From Mangifera indica (lineage: Eukaryota > Streptophyta > Magnoliopsida > Sapindales > Anacardiaceae), in assembly GCF_011075055.1 (NCBI RefSeq), contig NC_058147.1, forward strand, positions 1,240,001-1,304,000: DNA of 64,000 nucleotides, given 5' to 3'. This document shows positions 45,662 through 56,637 of this stretch, piece after piece. The notes below the pieces were generated by a model that saw only the letters and a list, made by a program, of their open reading frames with translations, did not search any database and had not been told where the DNA came from. The position numbers were made by a program, and so were the translations under genes. Within the stretch, counting starts at the first letter, position 1. The number at the start of each line of letters is the position of its first letter.

Positions 45662-48419
45662 ATGGAACCAGGTGGAGGGGCGTTGGTGGACCTCGTGGTG
45701 CCGGAGAATGAACGTGCACCCAAGGCGATAGAAGCTGAATCAATGCCGACAGTGAATCTGACGAAGTTTGACTTAGAGTGGGTTCATGTGATTAGTGAGG
45801 GATGGGCGAGTCTGTTAAGAGGGTTCACGAGGGAAAATGAGTATTTGCAGAGTTTAAATTTTAATTCTTTGAAAATGGGAGATGGTAGCATTGTAAACAT
45901 GTCGCTTCCCATTGTGTTGGCTATCGATGATGAGACAAAAGACCGAATGGGGTCGTCAACCAATGTTGCGTTGGTTGGCCCTAGTGGAGACTTGATGGGA
46001 ATTCTTCGCAGGTCCGTTTGGTTAATCACAAAAAAAATGAAGTTACATATATATAGTTTTAGATTGTTTCCTAAATGTGTCTGTGTCTGTGTCTGTGTGT
46101 TTTTAGTTTTATATTGTTTCCTAAATTTCATTGCAGTATTGAAATATATAAGCATAACAAAGAAGAGAGAATTGCTAGAACTTAGGAATAACAGAACCAG
46201 GATTGCCATATGTGGAGGAAGTTATTACTCCTGTTGGAAATTGGCTCATTGGCGGGGATCTTGAAGTGTTAAAGCCCATTAGATATAATGATGGCCTTGA
46301 TCACTATAGGCTATCTCCTAAACAACTCCAGAAAGAATTTGATAGCCGACAAGCTGATGCAGTATTCGCATTTCAGTTGAGGAACCCCGTGCATAATGAA
46401 CATGCTTTGGACTTCTGGAGATGGGTTACAAGAATCCAATTTTGTTACTTCATCCTTTAGGAGGCTTCACGAAGGCTGATGATGTGCCTTAGGATGTTCG
46501 AATGGAACAACACAGTGAGGTATTTGCACTAAATTCAATCATACATATTTAATGTGACAACAAACTGGTCAAACTCTTTTAAATTAATACAACTCTTTGT
46601 ATTTGTGATCATTGCAGATGTCGAGTATGTCTTACTATACTAATTGTATGGCATTGGAAACAATCAACTTATTATCTTTATAACTCATGATGCGGAGCAT
46701 TATAATTTACTTATAATTTAGGATGCAACATCAAATTATACCCAAAATTGCATGTTTCAGGAGCTACATGATTTGTGTTGAATCTGTTAACTTCATTGTG
46801 GTGTCCTAGGTGACTAGTTTATTAAGGTTACTTCCTTTATTATTATTATTTTTTAAAATATCTGCAGGTATTAGCAGACAGAGTCCCTGACCCTGAAACT
46901 ACAATTGTGGCTATGTTTCCATCACCCGTGCATTATGCAGGCCCAACCGAAGTTCAATGGCATGCCAAGGCTCATAATGGTGGTGCATTATGCAGGCCCA
47001 ACCGAAGTTCAATGGCATGCCAAGGCTCATAATGGTGGCTATATTTCCATTACCCATGCATTATGCAGGCCCAACTGAAGTTCAATGGCATGCCAAGGCT
47101 CATCGATGCAGGAGCTAATTTCTATATTGTCGGTCATGATCCAGCTGGAATGGGTCATTCAACAGAAAAAAGAGATTTATATGATCCTGATCTGGGAAGA
47201 GGGTGCTAAGCATGGCCCCTAGTCTAGAAAAACTAAATATTTGGCCATTCAGGGTAAGCATTATTCTATGCTGCTGTTAGCCCTGATTAACAAATCTCTG
47301 TTGCTTCTTTTCACTGCTATCTATTGTCGTATATTATATATTTCTATTTGCAGTTTTATTATTTGTCATATGAAACTGCAATGAATAATGTTTAGTGTTG
47401 AATGTGCAACGTTGACTCTATGGTTTAATATGATTTTAAAGAAAAATATAGTTGGCTTCTCGTCCATTATAATCTTTTAAATTTGATTTTACTAATTATT
47501 TTTGAAGATGTGGATTCACCAGGTGAGTAAGTATTGCATTTTCTGTAGATTTTATCAAAATGTTATTGTACTCAACTTAGCATTTGCTAGTTACTTGCTG
47601 TGCTATGTCCCAGCTCTTTCTAAAACTTAGGAGCTTGTGAAAAAGGGCTAAACGCTGTACATGTGCGTTTGTATACGATAAAAAAATTCAAGAATATTAA
47701 ATGTCAAGGGCTTATAACAGGCTTCTTATCTGGTGTTAATGTTATGGTCCTGAGAGTTTCTTGTGTTTTTTCTTCATCTCTGAAACCAGGGTGAGAAAAG
47801 TATTTACTTACCCATTTTCTGAAAAAAGCTGTGAAGATAGAAGACAATGATTTTTTAAATCCAGTGCTTTTCCTTAGTGTATGATATGATATCTTAGCAC
47901 TTCTGGAAAAAGTGATCTATCATGCATGCACTTTTTGGGTGGCTGCACCACTAAAATTTTCAGTCCCAGTATTAAGTATGAACTGTCCTACATAAAGGTG
48001 TTCTAGCATAAACTGGGATATCGCCCTTACTTGTATCGTTTTTAATCTGGAAAGGACTGAATGGTAAAACTCATGAAATTGTCTTAAGTTTATTCTTTTC
48101 ACTTAATTTAATTATATATTAATAATTTTGGAGTTTGCTTGTTATTTTTTTACATAAACATCACTTTTTACTTCATGAGTCTGAAAGTTGAGAGTTAACC
48201 TTTCACATTTTGCTATCAACTAAAACTTTTCAGTGACTTATTTTCCTGAAATTGATTTGGTGGACTTTTTTGGTTATCCAGATGCAAACATATGCAAGGA
48301 CCGAAGAGAACCCTCCTGATGGGTTTATGTGCCCCAGAGGATAGAAAGTCCTTGTCAAATATTATGAAAGCTTGCAAGCAGAGGAGGCAACACAGCAGCA
48401 GGCTGTTTTAACAACTTAA
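45662..48419 (+). pseudogene. ATP sulfurylase pseudogene (APS family), intron-containing and disrupted
   Basis: Intact homologues make adenosine 5'-phosphosulfate from ATP and sulfate in plastids or cytosol. Four decayed exons keep intron positions (about 45662-46011, 46137-46519, 46868-47253 and 48282-48419), so this is a duplicated gene copy, not a processed one. Exon 1 matches from GGGALVDLVVPE to VGPSGDLMGIL, with no transit peptide. Exon 2 is frameshifted after KEERIART, has the active-site motif HNGH changed to HNEH, has lost the MTDTRRR segment after it, and has a TAG in KADDVP*DVRM. Exon 3 carries an internal triplication and later frameshifts. The exon with the FFDPSRPQ-type block was not found. 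Exon 4 reads ENPPDGFMCPRG, then a stop replacing Trp. It cannot encode an enzyme; a noncoding transcript is possible. Confidence 0.92.
46909..47104 (+). repeat. Tandem triplication inside the pseudogene's third exon
   Basis: The phrase gcattatgcaggcccaac plus the following 30 or so bases (to ccaaggctcat) occurs three times, starting near 46928, 46983 and 47056. The spacings of 55 and 73 bases show that the full unit is about 73 bp (from gtggctatrtttcc) and that the middle copy lost about 18 bp. Neither period is a multiple of three, so the triplication breaks the frame. Confidence 0.9.
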
Positions 48420-51400
48420 CACTGTAATTTAATATTTGAGGTTCTGATGAGTAAATTCTGAGAAAAAGAAGGGATTTAAGTGGCGATTTTCAAGCTAGTA
48501 TGAGCAGCTACCATATTATAATCCAGCCTATCCGAGTAATACTTCAGTATCCTTATTTTCTTACTCAACCTTGTGTTTCAGGTTTTGCTTTCAACTAAAT
48601 TATATTTGGCATGCCTGTAATGCGTTGTGTTATTAAATCTTTCAAAGTCTTATGCAAATTAAATCATCCTCTGGCATGTTTTCTGCGGATAATGGTCAAT
48701 CTATGGGATTTTCCTTGGTTTCATTATTAGGCTGCCATTGCAAAGAATTGGACCCAGAAGTGTTCGGCCAATCCATGCGATCCTTAGATTTGTTGGGCCT
48801 GTGTATGGTTGGATGTACCTTACTATAACAATGTGCGCAACCACAAATTCAGAATAGAATAATACTATGTATATTTATAATGAGTATAATATTAATTTGG
48901 ATATCAATAATTATTTGTTACTATATAATTGAGTATTATTTTATCATAATTTAAAATCATTTATTCATATTATGATATATCAATAGTAGTATTTAACATT
49001 TATTATAAGCACATGTAATTTATTTTAAATAAAAAGTAAATAGCCCACCGGGCTTGAAGATTTAACCAACCGAGTTAAATTGGCTCGCATGTGGTAGATG
49101 TTTGCTATTAATATTAATGAATAGGCAGCAGAGTGAAAGTTTCGACGATAAATGACAGTGATCTTCAATTCTAGGCACGCCAATGCTTTCTATTTCAAAT
49201 GGGTTTCGGCCACCTTAAAGGGTGGATTTAATTTAAACTATTTTAGTATAGTTCAAATGAGTCAAGTTTAAATAGGGATGACTTTAACTCAAGATCAAAT
49301 TAAGCCAATTGGGTTATTGGAAATTTTTTGATAGATTCATTTTTTTTTTGTTATTCTGGCAATTTTTCTTTTCTTCTTCATCTCTAATAACTGTTCTTCT
49401 CATTCGATGAATTCGTCGTCAATTAAATAAACCAAAATTGATCTCGAGTTAATTATATTGAATTTGAATCAAAATTAAGTTAAACTTTATTTGCGGTAGC
49501 TTGCATCCACCCTTCCATCCTTTCAGAAAATGTTCCCCCTGAGGGGGCCTGAAATTGCGGTGAATCGCCGGGCAACATTTATGCTGGTAACTGCAACAGG
49601 TGGCCTAAATCAATTACCAAAAAGGAAAATCTACTAAACTAGGAGTAACAACACTTCAAAGGCAACAGCCTAGATTTATAAGAACGTGTACATGGTTTCT
49701 TATGGGACCAACAATTATTTGAGTCCAACGCAAAAAAGCTAGCTGGGACCAGTTTCTCTTTTAATGGATTCAGGCAGCATTTTCTTTCATTATTACTTCA
49801 TCCTTCTTAGGCTTGCTATTCACACTCGTATACACTACATGTGCCATTGAAAATGGTCGTAGTACTACGTTGAAGTCCTTGGTGCCCTGGAATCAGGGCT
49901 TGGCTGTAATGGGGCCATTTCACTTCAATATTTCCATCTCTTCTATCTACTTTCATCAAAACGTGTTTTTAGTTTCAATTCTTGTGGTCATGTTTTCTTC
50001 TTTTTTTTTTTTTTTGGATTGAAAATTGTCACATTTAAGGATTGCTTATAAAATTGGAATTACATCTCCTTAACAATGAATTTGATCTAATGTCACACAC
50101 ATTATATTCATTGATAAGTTGTTGGAATCAAGGATTTGACTGTAGTAGACCATAAACCAATGGATTTGGGTTTGTTTGACCGCCGGTCATTTGGGTTCAA
50201 AACCCTATACCAATGTAAACCATTCTTGGACTGGATTGGCTCTTAATTCATGACCGATCCACTCCGGTTTTAAAATCAAGCTTTTTTTTTTCGTTCGAAT
50301 TCCCTATAGTTATGACAACAACCAAAGAAGATGATAATTGAACCCATTGAAAACAAATTTTATTTATGTGGGTAGATTTATGTAGCGCAGGTAGAGAGAT
50401 GGTTAAACCAACAAGAATTTACATGGGAAGTAAAGATTAAAGAGCAATAAATCTTCATAAAAAGATCCATAGAAATGGTTAAGGTTTTGAATTATGTAGA
50501 AGTGAATTAGCTAAACAGTTGAGTTTGGTTGGCTCACACTTAGGGCTAAGAAACACCATCTAACCTTCTACCATCCTCTCCAGCCACTCAAAGTTGAAAA
50601 CCCAGATAAAAATGTGTATCAGTTTACCATATTCTTGACATCAACTTGATCGAACGGATATCTGACCATAAGCAATGTACTAAATTGTACAATTAACAAT
50701 AGGATTATACAATTACAAGGGACCAAAAAAAAAAAATGAGGATAGGGCGGACGGTGCCGTATTAAGGTTGCACCAAGTCAGATGCGTAGAAAGTGTGGCT
50801 CTTTCTGGGCCTTAGAACATGGGAAATGCTGCCTGTTCTGCATCATAACTATCTGGAAAAAGCACTAGTGTGGTTCTCGTTGGAGTTGAAGTGAATGTCC
50901 GATGAAGACAAATAGGTTTGTTTACACTAGTACTGGCTGTACTAATAATAGTCGGACCACAGTTTTCGTCCTCTGCTTCTTTATCAACAGGGGTCCAACT
51001 CCAATATGCTCATTTCTTTATTTTCCTTTGCTTTTTTAGATGATTGGTCTTTATTAGTTTGGCGTGAACAGATTAACCAAGTTCAGGACCTGAAAAAAGG
51101 TCTGGGGTTGATTTCCTCTTCTCAATGTCTCTTAAAACTGCAACTGCTGAAGCCATCAATATTAAGCACTAAACCTTGTGGTGGTCCAAATGGGCATGTA
51201 CGAACATTCTTCACTTTGATAGTGTCATATGAGCTCTGTTGATGGCAGATTAAAATTAAACTTTTAATTAATTAGATATAATAACTAAATAAAATGATGG
51301 TAAAAACAGTTATTAAACTTAAAATTTTTATTTGTTTAATGTGGTCTATTCAGACCTAACAACTTAACTATTATAGCCCAACACCAACAGAGAAACACTG

Positions 51401-52302
51401 TCTTCTCCTTTTCACTTTTTTTTCCCCTATTTTATTGGTCAAATACCCATCATCCTGAGAGTCAAATATGTACCACGCACAAAAAGGGACATTCTTTATG
51501 GCAAATTTACTGAAGTAAAACTTTTCCTCACTATGATAAAGCAACTGATGGGTTGCCTAAATTTTATTGCCTGTTATGTCACTTAAATCAATTCACATCT
51601 TCCAGCAACAGGCGTACTGTGAATGTATAGTCCAAAAAGGGATGAGTAATGTTAACTTTTATGCGCAAATAAGGAAATATTTCGTATAATTAGATAATTA
51701 AAAATTAAAAATAAAATAATACTCAATATATGGTGATATATCGTTATTTATATACAAAATTATATACATAATTTTATTAAAAAATGAGTAACTTTATAGG
51801 TTGTTTAATACGTTTTTTTCCGTTACTAATTAATATATGTAATTTAGAGCATTATATAAGTTAGGCTAATATTCTAAAAAATGATTTTAGCTTTGATATA
51901 AGTTAACTCAAATTCGAATATTTAAATTATTTAAACTTAATTTATTCAATTTAAACTTTTCGACGTAAATCCAACCCTAACCCTACCCAGCTAAGAAACT
52001 AATATTTAATACACACAAATCAACAGGAATGGACAATTCTTCATCATCTAAATAATCCGGTCTGTACATATCAGTGAAATCCCTCTCTCCCTTGCTTCTT
52101 GATTAGTGGATGAAACATGACCACGATTAATGGTTATGAATTGTCATCTTTTAAAAATGATTCATTCAGTTGGCATTCGTGGTGAAAGTAAAAGAATTAT
52201 GGAGTATTGCCTTGGGAGGTCGCAACGAAAGGCTGGAAGTTGGAACAAGAGAATGGAAGAATGTGTTGAAACAACCCATAAAGAGGGAACAAGAGTATTG
52301 AA
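48420..52302. other. Intergenic region between the pseudogene and the foldback element
   Basis: It includes a MITE-like copy at 48858-49022, a degenerate repeat block near 49210-49470, T-runs near 50000 and 50282, an A-run near 50728, and AT-rich inverted-repeat-like DNA at 51650-51790. Frames at 49813-50022 and 51006-51242 show no family features. No gene is seen. Confidence 0.45.
48858..49022. mobile_element. Diverged MITE-like element related to the copy in the PhoD-like intron
   Basis: The left part (actatgtatatttataatga) resembles the left end at 5388, and the right part (tttattataagcacatgtaa) is its imperfect reverse complement. The interior includes atataattgagtattattt, a phrase seen again at 53339-53357, hinting at further remnants. 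Ends are not exact. Confidence 0.4.
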
Positions 52303-52311
52303 ATTGTAAAA
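52303..52311. repeat. Left target-site duplication (9 bp) of the foldback element
   Basis: attgtaaaa directly precedes the element and is repeated exactly at 53006-53014 after it. Nine-base duplications are typical of Mutator-like transposons. Confidence 0.9.
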
Positions 52312-53005
52312 GGCCAAACGACTATTCCCACCCAAGGTTTGATGTTTTCTCAAGTTTCCACCCTTTAACTATGGAAACACCAAACACCCACCCATGGTCG
52401 GTTAGATTTAACAAAACTCTAACGGTGGTAAGGGTAAAATCGTCATTTTTGCTATAATATTAAAAATAAACTAAAATAGAATATATTTTGCCCCCCTAAA
52501 CTTTAAAAACTAAACTTTTCCCCCAGCCTAAGTTTTAAAACATCGCAATTTCACCCTAGGGTTTGGTTTTGAAATCTTCGGCGACCTCTCCGGCTCCGTT
52601 GCCGACGGCTTCTCCCTCCCGAAGCAACCTCTCCTTCCGGGGATCTCTTTCCTCCCCCTTGGAGGTCCGATCGGCATTGGAGACGTCTTGGGAGACGAAG
52701 AACTTCGTCGAGGAAGACGAAGAGTTGCTTCGGGAGGGAGAAGTCGTCGGCAATGGAGCCGGAGAGGTCGCCGGAGATTTCAAAACCAAACCCTAGGGTG
52801 AAATTGTGATTTTTTAAAACTTAGACTGAGGAAAAATTTTAGTTTTTAAAGTTTAGGGGGACAAAAAGAGATAAAAATTTTAGTTTTTAAAGTTTAGGGT
52901 TCTGTTAAATCTAACCAACCATGAGTGGGTGTTTGGTGTTTTCATAGTTAAATGGGGGACATTTGAGAAAACATCAAACCTTGGGTGGGAAATAGTCGTT
53001 TGGCC
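52312..53005. mobile_element. Mutator-like foldback element (non-autonomous, 694 bp)
   Basis: Ends are ggccaaacgactattcccac and its reverse complement, gtgggaaatagtcgtttggcc. The inverted repeats continue with mismatches and indels nearly to the centre, leaving a loop of about 90 bp around 52631-52722. The left arm has an extra AT-rich stretch (about 52435-52500), and the right arm has a 41-bp tandem duplication of aaaaattttagtttttaaag (52832, 52873). The central 240 bp are GC-rich, unlike the AT-rich flanks. Because the arms mirror each other, similar 77-codon open frames appear on both strands (52563-52796 plus, 52556-52789 minus); these are a symmetry artefact with no domain. No transposase is present. 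It lies about 740 bp upstream of the SAUR start. Confidence 0.92.
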
Positions 53006-53014
53006 ATTGTAAAA
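53006..53014. repeat. Right target-site duplication (9 bp) of the foldback element
   Basis: Exact repeat of attgtaaaa, immediately after the terminal ggcc of the element. Confidence 0.9.
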
Positions 53015-53745
53015 TTAGAATTTCATACAGAACAAACAATGAGTAGCATTATCACAGTAAATAACTAAAACAGTTACATTAACAATATCCAGGGATACAT
53101 TTACAACGAGTTAAACGTAAATCTAGATTGATTCAAATTTAATCTAAATTTTAATTGGGTGGTCGGAATTTACATTTGAATTTATTAGAATTAGTTAGAA
53201 ATGTCATAAAAGATTATTGACAAAATAAATAGCATTATTGAAAGATAATTTAAGTTAAATTATTAAATTAAAACTCTAATTTGATCAAATTAAGTTGAAT
53301 ATTAATTTGAATTATGTTAATTTAGATTATATATCATCATATAATTGAGTATTATTTTATTTTTTATTTAAAAATTATAATATGTTATTAATATGTCTAA
53401 TTAAATATAGGTAGTTGAATATTGCATAACTTTACTTAAAAAAAAAAACTTCTTTTATAACGGGGAGCCTATCATAATCTATAGCGATGTTCTTAATGTC
53501 AAGCCAATTACATCAGACCCAACGTGCCATCTGGACTTAACAAAAACCCTAAAACCGCCATGGCTTTGTCCTTTGCCCCTACAACCCCACATGGCTTTGT
53601 TTCTCTCAAACTCTCCATAAATACCCCTAGCCATTCCTCCAGTGTGTTCATACCAATTCCAAACTGTCCAACTTTCATAATTTCTGTCAATCTTTCAAAC
53701 TTTCTTCTCCTCTCTTCTACACCCTTTCTTTCTTATAACTCAAAC
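53015..53745. other. SAUR upstream region with AT-rich repeat
   Basis: Bases 53110-53320 are degenerate aatttgaatt-type repeat, followed by a possible MITE scrap with atataattgagtattatttt near 53340. From about 53500 the composition becomes less AT-rich; this is the SAUR promoter and 5' UTR. Confidence 0.5.
53617..53623 (+). promoter_or_regulatory. Probable TATA box of the SAUR gene
   Basis: ATAAATA within ccataaatacccctag, about 130 bp before the SAUR ATG. It predicts a start near 53650 and a leader of roughly 95 bases rich in pyrimidines. Confidence 0.45.
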
Positions 53746-54063
53746 ATGACTATCAGGAAATCGAACAAATTGTCTCAAGCAGCTGTCATCAAGCAAATCC
53801 TCAAGAGGTGCTCAAGCTTGGGAAAGAAACAAAGCTACGATGAACAAGGCCTCCCTTTGGATGTCCCAAAAGGCCATTTTGTTGTATACGTTGGACAAAA
53901 CAGAAGCAGATACATTGTCCCTATTTCTCTGTTGACTCGTCCTGAGTTTCAATCCTTGCTTCACCTAGCTGAGGAAGAATTTGGGTTTAGTCATGATATG
54001 GGTTTGACCATTCCTTGTGAAGAAGACGTTTTTCAGTCATTAACATCAACGCTCATGAGATGA
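53746..54063 (+). CDS. SAUR family auxin-responsive protein
   Basis: Small auxin up RNA protein of 105 aa; SAURs promote cell expansion by inhibiting PP2C-D phosphatases at the plasma membrane. The gene is intronless, as usual. The frame is open upstream to 53524, but the SAUR start is [20 protein letters not shown], so the ATG at 53746 is chosen; the upstream part overlaps the TATA box. The SAUR domain spans about 36-100: [15 protein letters not shown], then [24 protein letters not shown] and [10 protein letters not shown]. The basic N-terminus with a Cys-Ser-Ser-Leu segment ([10 protein letters not shown]) resembles the SAUR50/51/53-type branch; the exact orthologue is uncertain. Confidence 0.93.
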   Translation: MTIRKSNKLSQAAVIKQILKRCSSLGKKQSYDEQGLPLDVPKGHFVVYVGQNRSRYIVPISLLTRPEFQSLLHLAEEEFGFSHDMGLTIPCEEDVFQSLTSTLMR

Positions 54064-55556
54064 AAAGATGAGAAATCGGCTGAAGATGAAAGCTGCTTCA
54101 TTGCTTCTCCTTCTGATTTTCTCTTTTATTATTATCATTAGTATTACTCGGATTTCTCTTTTGACTCTAACAAGACGAAGAAACCCATCTTTATTATCAG
54201 GGTTTAGATTTGTAAATCTCTTCAAACTCTAAAATTTTCCTCACTGTGGTGTGGTGTTGCAATTACTACCAGTGAACCCTGTGGGAGATCTGATATTATT
54301 ATGAAAATTTAGAATGTTAAAACGTACGCTTTCTTCTCTTATTTTTATCGATTTTGTTTTCAATCGATGTGCATGCGCGCTTCTTCACACAAGCGCGATC
54401 GTCGTCATCACAGGCACAAGCTCAGCTTTTTCGGGCTTTTGTCTCAGGAAGAAAGAGATTACGATTTTTTTTTTTTTAAATGTTTTTGGTTAACGCTCAA
54501 AACCCACGTAAACAGAGAATTAACAATATCAGAATGTTTCATCAGATATACTATCCAAACAGTGCTCGCCATTTTTCAGTAATAACAGTTGAATTTTTCC
54601 AGATTTTCATGGCCTGTAATGATGCAGTCTTCCAAATTCATTATCTTCCCCATTGCCTCCGATTATTGACTTGAATGGTAAAGGTGGGACTAGATACATC
54701 ATTATCAAACTCATTTTTTACTCACTTTGTATAGTTATTGTAAACTCAGCCACTAAAAATAAAATTTACTTATTTAAATTAATCAATTTAACATTTTGGC
54801 TCAAGTAATCAAGGATTCCTAAAGAAATAGTGAATTTGGTCGTTTAAGTCTCATCAATAAGGCACAGAGCATATGGTCAAAGAATTTATTCTCAAGTTTT
54901 TCTTTTGATCGAGTTGAATATAGGAAAACAAGAATCATGCCAGTTTTTTGGGTAATTTCTCATATTGTTGTGTGTTTATCTGTGATTAGATTACATTCAG
55001 GGATCAATCAACATCCATTAGAATTTAGGAACCACGTGACAGGGGCCCACTCTAGGACATCTGGTATATCCTGCTCTTGGATGGCCCACACATCGAACGG
55101 CTCAGATTGAAATCTCACTTGTCTTCTGCTTCTTGTGTGTCTAAGAACTCTGCCACTAAAGGATGGACGGTGCATATGATTTTTTTTTATACCTTTCAAG
55201 ATTCAAAAAGAAATGATGATGATCATGGTCTTCTATACTGTCGCAGCGTATGGTAACAGTAAACAGTACACAGTGGACTGGTCTGGTCTGGTCTCCACCG
55301 TCTCCTTCTTCTTCCGTTAAAGAGCTCTTTTATTAAATTCATCAGTGGACCCACGAACCGTACTGACCGGACACTTTTTGAAACCCTAGAATTATAGGGT
55401 TTTATTCATAATTTTAAATGGCAATTAATATGATAACTTCACGTACTAGTAGCTTTTCTCGTAGCAAGGAAAACTTTGCCATAAAGTAATATTGAGACTT
55501 CGCTCTGTCCAAGAAATGCATATGGCCGTTGAATGATCCAACTGTTAACAATTTTC

Positions 55557-55580
55557 TTTCTCTCTCTCTCTCTCTCTCTC
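55557..55580. repeat. (TC)n microsatellite
   Basis: Eleven or so TC units without interruption, followed by ag. A simple-sequence repeat with no linked gene. Confidence 0.85.
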
Positions 55581-56575
55581 AGTAGATATAAATATATATT
55601 GTTCCAGTCTGTTTGACCATGGCCTTCTTTCCATCCCACGTTGATTGAAGTTTTATGTATGCAAAAGAATCTGCTTCTGTTCGTTCATTGTTTTCCATAA
55701 ATAAGGCATAGGATTAAAGGAGTGCAGGAGGCGAATAACCCAATCACATAGATCTTTGTTGTTATGTGTGCACGATTTTGATTCCTTCTTCTTCTTCTTC
55801 CTTTTTTTTTTTTTTTTTGGTATTTTGCTTCTTTCTAACACCAATTTTGAAACCAAGGAAATGAAATACTTAGACTTGCAGTAAGATAATATACAATAAT
55901 AATAATCTCGCTGAGACAAGATGCCCTATGGCGTATCTCTTCAAATGAATCAAATTACCCTGATAATTTGGCCTCATTTCAAATCGTGGTCCACTTTCTC
56001 ATTCTCTGTATCCTAATTGAACTTTCTTTTAGTTGACAACAAACAATCTTTTTTGAATTGAGCCAAATCATATAAATAAAATTCAAATCCAATAACTAAT
56101 TTTATATCTATAATATCAAATAAACCAAAAGTCTAATTTTAATATGGTATTGCCTAAAATTCATACCCCTCTACTCAAAGATTTCATTTTCTTAACCACC
56201 CAAAGTTAAACTTGTTTTATCATTTCCACGGATCAGACCTTTTCTGCTTGTGTATACATATATATGGTGCATGCAGGGTCATCCTTCTTAAAATATGACA
56301 AGTTGGTTTAGTTGACAGGTTAAATTCGTATAGGGGGGAAGAGGTGGGAAAGGAACCACCAGCAGTTGAAATCCAGACAAAGTAATTTCACATGTAGAAT
56401 AGTATCAGTATGATGATCTTCTAAAGATTTTGCAATGACCTTTGAAGTATGCATGAGCGAGAAAAGTTTAGATTCCAAGTTACTGACTTACCAGTAAATC
56501 TGTGTGCTTAAATTTTTATAATCTACTCTTCGATTTATGTCTTTTCAATGTCCTTTTTGTCCTGTTGATTCATGT

Positions 56576-56637
56576 TTCTTCTTATGTCTTTTCAATTTCA
56601 GCATCTTTCTTCTTATGTCTTTTCAATTTCAGCATCT
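56576..56637. repeat. 31-bp perfect tandem duplication
   Basis: The unit beginning tttcttcttatgtcttttca occurs twice with a 31-base period. The two copies appear identical, so the duplication is recent. Confidence 0.8.

Noticed and set aside
49813..50022. 69-codon plus-strand frame ending in a T-run
   Set aside because: Hydrophobic only because of T-rich codons at its end; no family resemblance.
52556..52796. Two 77-codon open frames on opposite strands with near-mirror products
   Set aside because: They are the two arms of the foldback element read in each direction; no domain and no gene context.
53524..53745. In-frame N-terminal extension of SAUR from an upstream ATG
   Set aside because: It contains the TATA-like ATAAATA, is unlike any SAUR N-terminus, and the family start is at 53746.
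54195..54225. Possible SAUR downstream (DST) mRNA instability element near tttagatttgtaaat
   Set aside because: The three-part DST pattern is not complete; only the middle and part of the third block can be argued.
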